64,000 bases of DNA, taken from positions 34,582,508 through 34,646,507 of the forward strand of contig NC_088776.1 in the NCBI RefSeq assembly GCF_954871325.1. Reading direction: 5' to 3'. Source of the stretch: Gordionus sp. m RMFG-2023 (Eukaryota > Nematomorpha > Gordioida > Chordodea > Parachordodidae). Under the pieces are notes generated by a model. It had not been told where the DNA came from and did not search any database. It worked only from the letters and a program-made list of their open reading frames with translations. The position numbers were made by a program, and so were the translations under genes. Shown here piece by piece: positions 56,001-64,000 of the stretch (position 1 is the stretch's first letter; every line of letters begins with the position of its first letter).

Positions 56001-59000
56001 CTATTATCGATCTCGAGGGCTGCATTAATATTATTTTGGCAAAAATCTTAATTTAAAATCCGTTAAATGCTGTTTAACAATACTATTTATAAGAAATTTA
56101 AACATTGTAAAAATGTGGCTCAAAAAATGTACAACTTAATTGGTTTTAAAAATTAGGCAGTGTTACATAAGAAAAATCATTTTTTTAACTAATTATTTTA
56201 TTTTTCCTGAGGTATATCAAAAATAGGGCTGTGCCGATATTAAATGTGGAATCGGATCGGCACCGATATTTAGCGTTTTATTAAAAATATCGGATCAGGC
56301 TGATACCTGTAAAAACCCCGATCCGATCCGATCTTTTTACTTTTATTTTTTTAATTATTTTATGTATATTTATTTTTTTAATAATATTCTAAATATTTTT
56401 TTTTAAAACAACGCAAATGCACAACACCCCTTAAATTTTATTTTTTTAAAATAGATTTATAGTATTTTAAAAGTTTTTTTATAAAAATAGAAAGGAACAC
56501 CCATTTTTTATTTATTTTAGATCTTTTTAAATAATAACGCCAATTTTATTATTTATATATTAAATAAAAGAATTTTTTTAAATATGGTATCTGAATTATG
56601 GAAATATTTTACAAAAAACATAATTTTGTAAAATGCGTTATCTGTGGAATTCTAATTTCATGGGGAGGAATAATGAAAATTTTATTCAATACTACCAATA
56701 TCCGTAAACTTTTTAAAATTATTTTAGAAATAAAAAAATTAAATTAAATGCATAATTCGAATTTGCATAAAAAATATTGATTTCTTGATTACATTTGGTT
56801 CACAGGTAGGTGGCGAAAAATCAATATAAATATCGGATCGGGTTTGAACCAATATCGGATCGGAAAAATATGTGGATAGGCACAGCCCTAATCAAAAACC
56901 ATAATTACTCAAAAATATAATTTGCGTCTCCATTTCCCCTTTATAAATTAAATTTAGTTATACATTAATAATATAATTTGTAAACGAATTTTCAGAAAAA
57001 TTAGTTTTTATAAAATAATAATCGTCGGTATAGGTTTACACTTTTTAAAATAATAATTTTTTCTCATAAAATGTATAAATGTAAGTCATTATCGATCCCA
57101 ACAATAAGAATACTAAAATGTAATCTAGTCTCCTTTAGATACCCAGGATTAAATGTGAGTACTATTTTGTTTTTCAAATACTTTTTTAAGTATTTCTTTA
57201 TCCATCTAACTAATAGGATTACAAAAACTCAATCATGGATCATATTTTTACCAGTTTAGATTGTATATATTTAGATTACATTATTCAATATCCAAAAATA
57301 AAAAATATTATATCTCCCACATTTTATTTATTATTACGTAATATTATAATAATAAATAATTATATTTTTTAAACAAATTTTTGGAAATAGCATTACTTCA
57401 AAAGTAAAGAATTAACGTTAAATTTGATATTACCCTGAGAAAATTTGTTTATTCATTTTAATTACAAAGAAGCAAATACGAGTATGTGAACAATTTTTTT
57501 GTGAACTTTAAAAGATCCATAATATGGGACAAAAATTTAACTCTTAAAGGTCAATTTTATTTAAAAAATGGAACTTTCTTGATTCCCATCATTGGTACAA
57601 TTTAAGGTGTTGAAATTATTTTCGCTGGATCGTATTTGAAAAATAGGAGTTTTGTAATAGTTGTGACTATGTCTTTTATTAGGGAGATCAGTACAAGGTA
57701 ATATAGTTGTATCGAAGGTGTGAACAATTTGCCCCATGTACGAATTTGCGAATATGTTGGTTCTCGTACAATCCAATTTAAGATCCGTGTAACCTTGAAA
57801 TTTAGGTTTTGGTGATATGTCTTATTTTTATGATTTAATAAAATAGTTTCTTAATTTTAAATATTGTAAGTATACCATTTGTTTGTATTTTTTAAATAAT
57901 TTAATCAGATACAGCACTTTTTTAAACCAAATAAATGAAAAAAATAATAAGGTTATAATACTTTATAAAAAAGCGTTTAGTGGAATTAAATAGTCCATAA
58001 AAATTTATGTATATTTTTTTTAAAACAATAGAAAACTATAAAAAAACCTTCTACAACCTAAAGAATACGTTTTCTTAATATATAGGGTAGAATGGTGGTT
58101 TAATGTCTTATTTAAGTATTTTTTATCGCTTATATACTTTTACCATTTACATATTTCGAAACTGCTATATTGTTAGCTACCATAATTTCAGCAGGAATAC
58201 CTTGATCAGTGTGAATTTGATGAGTCTTCCTCAAATCCCAAATTTTGATTTTGCTGAAATTTAAAAAATAACATCGTAAATGGATAATGATATACCTTAT
58301 CTGCCAAGATTATAAAAAACAGCCTATCATTGAAATAAATAATTTTTTTTTAAAAAACTATATTGGCCGTCTTAATAAATAAAAATAACTAAAATTTATT
58401 TAATTTTTTTAATATAGTAGTATAAATTAAAGCTCCACTTAGGACCCCCCCTCCCCCCAAAAAAAAATTCCCTTGTAGGCCCAAGCCCGGTCCAATTTTT
58501 TTTATTTTAAGACCAGAATCCGGGTCAAAATTTTTAATTGAAAAATATAAACTAAATAAATGTATTACTAGAGAAATGTTATCATTTTATTTTAATAAAA
58601 AAACGAAAATATTATTCTCCATTTTATTTTATGATGAATTGAAGCTCGGGGTTATTAAATTAGACTATTAAGGGGGCTGCCAAATTAATATCATACCTAA
58701 TTCATAGTCTAAGCTACTTATTCATGATCATGAACCTCATTCGGGGCCACAACTACTAGGGGTGGGGCATTTGGAAGCTAAGCCCTCCATAAAATATCTA
58801 CCCCCCTCCCCCCATTGAAATATTGTCGATTTTATTTTTTGCCATTTTCATACACAGAAATAAATTGTAACAAAAAAACATATGTTACATAAATTTATCT
58901 TAATATTTTTTCCTGTTAACAAAAAAATATTTTGGCAAAATATTTAAATTCGCATAAAATTTCTTTAACAAACTAATTTATTTTTATTTTATGACCTAGC

Positions 59001-60899
59001 TAAAACTAAGAGAAATGATGTTTAGCGATAGATATGAATTTAATGCAATTTTTAGGCTCAACGTAAGTTTGTGTAAACTTGAGTCAGACCTTTAGTAAGA
59101 AATCAGTTTGTGGTGTTAGGCGAAATAAAAAAAAATCATTTTTTTTAAATTTTACACCAATTTGCTATTACGTGATAATTTATTATTTAGCATTTGATTC
59201 ATTTGGCTTAGTTTTCGGCCTATTCCTTATTAATAGTTAGGACCTCGCAAAAATATTTTAACAAATTAGTGACTGAGAAAAGTATAAGCTCAAGAAGTTT
59301 TGCTCGGTCATTATTAAAATCGAACTTCTTGTCAAAAAATCTACTTTTCGGATAGCCTAATGAATTTTTTTAAAATTAGGAGAATAAGTATGATGTTACT
59401 CATCATTATCTTATTCAAATGAAATGGTGGTAAAAATATTTTTGGTTTGAAAACTAATGTTAATTATTTATATAATTCTCACTCGTCGCTAGCTCCGCAT
59501 GATATCAACCTATTTTCTGATTGAAATAGTACGCAAGTAACTGAGAATTTTTTCTGAAAAAAATTATACATATATATATAATTATTTTTTAAATAAAAAT
59601 ATCAAATTAGGGTTGGTTTTAACTTTTAAGCGTTTCGTCCTAAAATATATGTTTGCTCTAATTTTCTATTGTTTAATTAAAATTAAGAAATAACTATATT
59701 CTTATTTTCTAGTATCGTGCAAACATTTACATCACAACTACAGACTTTGAGGTTTAAGGCGAATTTTGCCAGGATATTAGAAATGTTCCTTTTCGTTATT
59801 TTTTTAAAAATTGCTATTATTACCTTTTAATTTATTTTTATATTTTATTGATATTATCTTAGCTTTTGATCATTTACTAAATTGTTTGTATTAAATTGTT
59901 ATGTTTATTGTAGATAAATAAAGTATAGTCAATAAGTTTTTAAAAACTTTCAGATTGATTTTTGTTGGCATAATATTTTGTAGAATTAAATTTGTTAATG
60001 AAAATTTATATGATAGGATTAGGATCTCATAGCGGACTCGTTCTGGTGTGAGCAAAATTTTTGGAAATTAATCGGGATCCATTGCATCTCTAATTATAAG
60101 GTTCTAATCCTTTTTTATTCTTAGTTAGGAGTAATGGATAATTATTTTTAAAAAAATAATGAGGCGAAAGATTTAATTTTTCCTAAAATAATGTAGCTAA
60201 AAACTAGCCAATTGTAGACTTCTAGTCCAGAAGCCGTATAGAAATAAGTTCTGGTTTGATGAAACTCGATTTCCAAAACCCCAACAAGTCAGGTAGGTTT
60301 TGGTAGGACAATTCTAAAATTTATATTAATCCGGTTTGTGGTATGGTCCAATCCAAACCAAACCGCTGATTGGTTACTATTTGCCATCCCTCTATATTAA
60401 AAAAATTCTTGAAAATTAGTATTTAATGTTATTTTTTTAAATTAAAAAAAAAAATTTAATTTTTAGAAATTTCTGCATAAAAATTGCAAAAGATTTTGAC
60501 ATTTTTAAAATTTAGACAAAAATCTCTTTTCAAAAAGATTTTCGCTCAAATTTGTTTTAAACTCTAATTTAAACAACGAAGCGTTATATAGAAATATTGC
60601 TATACGTTACTGCTCAATTTGTAAGCACAAGAAGCTATTAATTGTTTTAGTCTAACTTTTATAACTTACATATCTGGGCAGATAAATGATTTCGGAATGC
60701 GTGGAATACCGATAATTCAGTATCACGTAATCTTTAATTTTCCCGCGTAGTGTGATATCCTTTATACTCGTATTATGGAGACAAATATTAGCAGAATTAA
60801 AATGTGTTTTTATCTTCTTCCTATAGTATTTTGAAGCAGGTGAGGATTTGGCAGCCACTCCGGAGTCAGTCATGTGAGCATTGTATATATAATCATTAG
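52648..60899 (-). CDS. DTL: CDT2/DTL, CRL4 ubiquitin-ligase substrate receptor (N-terminal WD40 repeats outside window)
   Basis: WD40 protein that recruits PCNA-bound substrates (Cdt1, p21, Set8 in other animals) to CUL4-DDB1. Eight exons on the - strand with matching phases: 60899-60670, 59553-59483, 58253-58144, 57820-57575, 55706-55570, 53988-53902, 53788-53656, 53273-52648 (TAA 52648-52650). Readable in order: the insert NAHMTDSGVAAKSSPASKYY; SVTCVLFQSENRLISCGASD; KIKIWDLRKTHQIHTD with a WDxR DDB1-binding motif; LKLDCTRTNIFANSYMGQIV; DLLLLSGSATGKCYLWK; HTSEISCVAWNGLSQ then FVMCDANSVQMWNLV. The terminal exon encodes a basic Ser/Lys-rich tail (KKTSSSKKRSK) ending GKTIYDYFRPITP. This resembles the C-terminal PCNA-interacting box of vertebrate CDT2, with hydrophobic I and Y-F kept but no leading glutamine. 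About 545 residues visible of an expected 700 or so; the first WD40 repeats were not found. Introns carry two or three hAT insertions. Confidence 0.92.
53274..53655. other. CDT2 intron
   Basis: AT-rich, with a T-rich run after the terminal exon acceptor. Donor GTATAT follows 53656 on the - strand. No elements seen. Confidence 0.5.
53989..55569. other. CDT2 intron with one dispersed repeat
   Basis: Contains the third copy of the dispersed AT-rich repeat at about 54285-54520. The remainder shows nothing recognisable. Confidence 0.4.
55935..56085. mobile_element. Short TAGTGTTGTT-family MITE
   Basis: Ends TAGTGTTGTTAGACGC and reverse-strand TAGTATTGTTAAACAG, flanked by TTTGTAAG (55927-55934) and TTTATAAG (56086-56093), 7 of 8 matching. 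151 bp. The interior is a reverse copy of the family core (GGTTTGGATATCTATTATCG, ATCTCGAGGGCT). In CDT2 intron 55707-57574. Confidence 0.85.
56224..56890. mobile_element. Non-autonomous hAT element (TAGGGCTGTGCC family), exact 8-bp target duplication
   Basis: Ends TAGGGCTGTGCCGATATTAA and reverse-strand TAGGGCTGTGCCTATCCACA, flanked by ATCAAAAA at 56216-56223 and 56891-56898. Subterminal ATATCGGATCGG repeats on both sides. 667 bp, AT-rich interior, no transposase. Same CDT2 intron as the preceding MITE. Confidence 0.94.
58254..59482. other. CDT2 intron with C-rich patches
   Basis: C-runs at 58445-58458 and 58801-58816 in otherwise AT-rich DNA resemble the C/G-tracts inside hAT ends elsewhere in this window. 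I could not pair them into an element. Confidence 0.35.
59554..60669. other. CDT2 intron with possible hAT ends
   Basis: GCATCTCTA at 60083-60091 and GCCATCCCTCTA at 60385-60396 read on the reverse strand as TAGAG-type ends. GGTTTGGT-like repeats precede the second. No complete element can be drawn. Confidence 0.35.
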
Positions 60900-61509
60900 C
60901 TACAACGAGAATTGAAAAATTAATAAAAATTTAAAAAATATATAATTATTTAAAATGTAGACACATTGTCATAATAATCAAAAAACTTTAATAAATGATT
61001 TATTCAAAACAGAGAGAGACCATATTTTAAATTAGAGAATTGTGTTATAGGAGTCAATGACTCTTTTTAAAGATCCGCAAATCACGGTCCGGTATGTACA
61101 GATTTCGGGCTGGGTGGGTCTATTTTAAAATAATAATATCAGTTCGGACTGAGAATATTTTTAAAAAATTTCGAGCCGGGTTAAATATGATATATATTTT
61201 GATACATAAATTGATATATTTTAAAATTCTTGCATAAAACAATGAGCTAATATTTTTTATTTGAAAAATATTTTTATTACAATCAAAAGAAATATTAAAT
61301 ATTTTAATAAATTGCTGGGCCGGCTGACAAATAATATTTATTTTATTTAAGGTCGGGCTTTTCAGGACAGATAAAAAAAATTCTACCAGGCCGGGCTTAA
61401 AAAATTAGACCCGATGCAGATCACAAGCTCTTATACACCACTAGGCCTATAAATTAATATCCTCTCCCCCCAAAAAGTGGCTTTATTTGAAACTTTTAAT
61501 TAAGTAAAA
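60900..61509. other. Region with GC-rich subterminal-type repeats
   Basis: 61080-61410 contains scattered CGGTCCGG, GGGCCGGC and CAGGCCGGGC words in AT-rich DNA, the pattern of a hAT MITE. Clean terminal repeats or target duplication were not found. Probably still inside the CDT2 gene. Confidence 0.4.
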
Positions 61510-63446
61510 CAGGCGCGTACGCAGGAATTTGGTCTGGGGGGGGGATAATAAAATTTTTTAAGAAATATTATTGTTAATTAAAAATACTAAGCATAAATTT
61601 ATTAGGACTAATAACTTTTCTAATACACAATTTTAAATTATGTGAATTACAAAAAAATTATATATATAAACCGGCATTGAAAAACTATAAAATAAATGTG
61701 AATTATAAAATATAAAATGAATATAACCATGATATGAATCACTTAAATGACCCAAATTGAAATTTGAATTTTTTTGAGCCTTTAAAATATATAAAGTATA
61801 AAAAATTTAAATCTTGGAAATATAAATTAATACACAAAATGTTTCTTAGGGAATAATTGTATTTTGTATGTTTTGAGCTAATTTTTCAATTATCTATCCT
61901 TGCTTGGCGTTAAATGCCTATGAATATTCAAGATCCAAATCATTCAATCTACTTTCAGAAGTTGTATTTCATAGATATGTTTTTCAGAGACTTGCAGGCC
62001 CGGCTCCCGAGCCTGACTGTATTTTAATTTTTTTAAACATATCCGAGCCGGGCCCAAAATTTTTTTTAAAAAAACACCCGGGCTGGCCCTGAAATTTTTT
62101 TAAAGTAATATCCGGGCCGAGCTGTATATTTTAAAACTAAAAATTTGAAATCCCAAATATTAGCTATAAAAATCAAAAATAAATATAATTTATTTTAAAA
62201 AAAATCGGGCCGGGCCTGAAAATTTTTTTAAAAAAATTGGGCCGAAAAATTTTTTTTTTTAAAATCTGGGCCTGCAAATGGTACCTCTGCAGGGCACTGT
62301 TATTCTTCTTAAAAAAAGAATGTTCTCTCATTAGTTTACTAATGGGAAGAGTTGCTAATATTATATAACCATTTTAATACATTGGGAATAATCTAAAATT
62401 TGTTTGAAATAATGTAAAGCATCCATAGCACTTTTTGGGACTGTATCAACCATAGTTAATCTTTTAATCATAGTTATTCAGCTAATAAGGCATCATAAGA
62501 TATTTTAACATCTTCGTGATAAAAATCTAACAAATATTTTTTTTTTCCATCACCATCTGAAAAAGGTTGGAAAGGCTTTTGTGGAAGTAATATATGCGGA
62601 TTTGTAAGTGCTGCATGAAGAATTAAAAACCATTCATTTATTTGAGTTATAAATGTATCTAAGAGAGGGGCAATTTGTTTTATAATACTCTTCTACTGAT
62701 CCTATATTAATGTTTTGACGATGAGCTTGCTTGCTGCAAGTCGAGGGGGGCAAATATTAAACACGTATAGCTCTGCTTTTGACTCAACAATAATACATAA
62801 AATATAAAATTCTTCATCAACATTAGCTCTAATTTCCTTGAGTTCTAATAAAATGCTCTCCGCTATTCTCACCTTCTTAATCAAGTCAATGTCATGTTTT
62901 TAAAAAGTATTACATAAAATAGTTGTATAATTAAATAATACATTCAATGAGAAAAAAAATTTGGAATAAGTATTGAATCCAATAATTTTCTTGCTTCTGA
63001 GGAAATATTTCTTTCAACCATTGTGATAATTCAACAATAGCATTAATAATCGGCTCTTCATACTCCATAAAAGCTGTTACTGCTTGATGGAGGAGACTCG
63101 ATTTCGTTGGGCAAGCTTGCAATTTCTTTCTCCCTGTTGGACATCAGAGATAATTATTATTTGATTAGAAATTTAGATAAATAATACGCCACTAAAATTT
63201 GTAAATAATAGGTAAATTACGCCAAGGAAAACTTGAAATCAAAATTAATTGATAAAATATAGTAGATGAATGTGATAAATAAATATAATTAAATATATAT
63301 ATGAGATAGGAATAAATATTAACAAATATAAATTAATATTAACAATAATATTTTTGAAAAATATAATCCGCCATCTGCATTTTTTGGCTTGGGGGGGGGG
63401 GGGATTTTGTCCCCCTGCCCCCCCCAACCCGCTGCGTACGCTAATG
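61510..63446 (-). mobile_element. hAT transposon (GCGTACGCAG ends) with transposase relic
   Basis: Left CAGGCGCGTACGCAGGAATT; reverse-strand right CATTAGCGTACGCAGCGGGT. The flanks AAGTAAAA (61502-61509) and AAGTAATA (63447-63454) match at 7 of 8. G/C-runs lie inside each end (61536-61545, 63391-63421). - strand blocks at 62300-63122 read ACPTKSSLLHQAVTAFMEYE and KKVRIAESILLELKEIRANV, parts of a hAT transposase. A GC-repeat patch at about 61985-62290 is probably a nested MITE. Another end of this family lies at 9567-9850. Confidence 0.85.
61985..62290. mobile_element. Probable nested MITE with GGGCCGGGCC subterminal repeats
   Basis: Left CAGAGACTTGCAGGCCCGGC and reverse-strand right CAGAGGTACCATTTGCAGGC form imperfect ends around alternating T/A-runs and CGGGCC blocks. 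No target duplication could be matched, so the limits are approximate. Confidence 0.5.
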
Positions 63447-63768
63447 AAGTAATAATATGAAAAGGTCGATAGTACTGTTTAAAATATAACTAAAAAATTC
63501 AAAAATATAGTTTTTCATATTTTATAAAAAAAATTGGTATATTGTGCCCCTCGTAAATTTAAAAGTAGTTGCAGCCACGTATGCAGCAAGAGATACAGGA
63601 AGATGACCCCTATCCAGAACCAAAAATATAGATATCGGCTAAAATATTTTTCAAAATTTACATTTACACATTCACAGGTATAAATACACTACTAATTTTA
63701 TCATTAATATCTTCCTTGACGTTAAAATTTCCCTAACTTGAAATTTTTCACTGTAAAATTAAAGTAAA

Positions 63769-63877
63769 ATGTTTCAAAAAAATAGCATCGATATGATTAA
63801 CACTATGAGAATAGCTGAAAGCATTATATTGGGACTTAAAAAATTAGGGCAAATGTTGGTGTGGTTAAATAGTTGAT
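63769..63877 (+). pseudogene. Short hAT transposase relic
   Basis: Reads SIDMINTMRIAESIILGLKK, similar to KKVRIAESILLELKE in the element just left of it but on the opposite strand. Too short to define an element. Confidence 0.4.
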
Positions 63878-64000
63878 TTTACATGAACATGACCCTGGTT
63901 TTAGGTCGAAAAAATAAACCAGAACCAACCCCAGGTAGATCTGGTTAACCAAATCCATAGACTCGAGCACCAACACAAAACCAACTTCTTAGAATATTTT
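63878..64000. other. GC-richer window edge, possible element end
   Basis: Words CCAGAACCAACCCCAG, TCTGGTTAACCA and ACCAACACAAAACCAAC suggest transposon subterminal repeats cut off by the window end. Confidence 0.3.

Noticed and set aside
1-64000. Bacterial, organellar or viral origin for the window
   Set aside because: Spliced animal genes with consistent phases on both strands and eukaryotic LINE/hAT elements show nuclear animal DNA.

Overview
The window is AT-rich animal nuclear DNA. Three ordinary metazoan genes can be read exon by exon with matching intron phases, and almost everything else is transposon-derived. The gene set (PDE10-type phosphodiesterase, four-repeat annexin, CDT2/DTL) fixes it as an animal. 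The diverged proteins, very AT-rich introns and load of hAT elements and endonuclease-bearing LINEs suggest a fast-evolving invertebrate. I cannot name the species.

Host genes. (1) 2048-7641, + strand: the catalytic domain and C-terminus of a PDE10-like cyclic-nucleotide phosphodiesterase in six exons; its GAF-containing upstream part lies outside the window. (2) 32727-51059, + strand: an annexin with all four repeats in ten exons, lacking only the first N-terminal exon(s). (3) 52648-60899, - strand: the C-terminal three quarters of CDT2/DTL, the PCNA-dependent CRL4 substrate receptor, in eight exons, ending in a PIP-box-like motif. Annexin and CDT2 are convergent, 1.6 kb apart. A direct duplicate of the CDT2 3' end plus its downstream flank lies 40 kb away at about 11.13-12.38 kb and is a pseudogene.

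Mobile DNA. The main class is hAT. Eight insertions have exact 8-bp target-site duplications that I could read on both sides: 127-1475, 3432-5269, 24135-24989, 27913-30430, 35168-38219, 35947-36181, 45264-45593, 56224-56890. Two more match at 7 of 8 bases: 55935-56085 and 61510-63446. Several are nested up to three deep. Two LINEs sit on the - strand. One, about 15.9-20.9 kb, has a restriction-enzyme-like endonuclease (R2/NeSL-like architecture), is nearly intact, and is inserted in a palindrome-containing minisatellite. The other, about 46.67-50.27 kb, is of APE-endonuclease type, carries one frame break, and lies antisense in an annexin intron. A small Ty3/gypsy integrase fossil lies at about 23.0-23.5 kb.

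Layout: 0-7.6 kb PDE10-like gene with hAT-filled introns; 7.6-15 kb repeat-rich intergenic DNA (palindromic element, CDT2 pseudogene, MITE array); 15.3-21 kb minisatellite with LINE; 21-32 kb relics and hAT elements; 32.7-51 kb annexin; 51-61 kb CDT2; 61-64 kb hAT insertion and its relatives. I saw no convincing new multi-gene system. The most unusual signals are the LINE-in-minisatellite junction, the nested hAT stacks, and the duplicated CDT2 tail.
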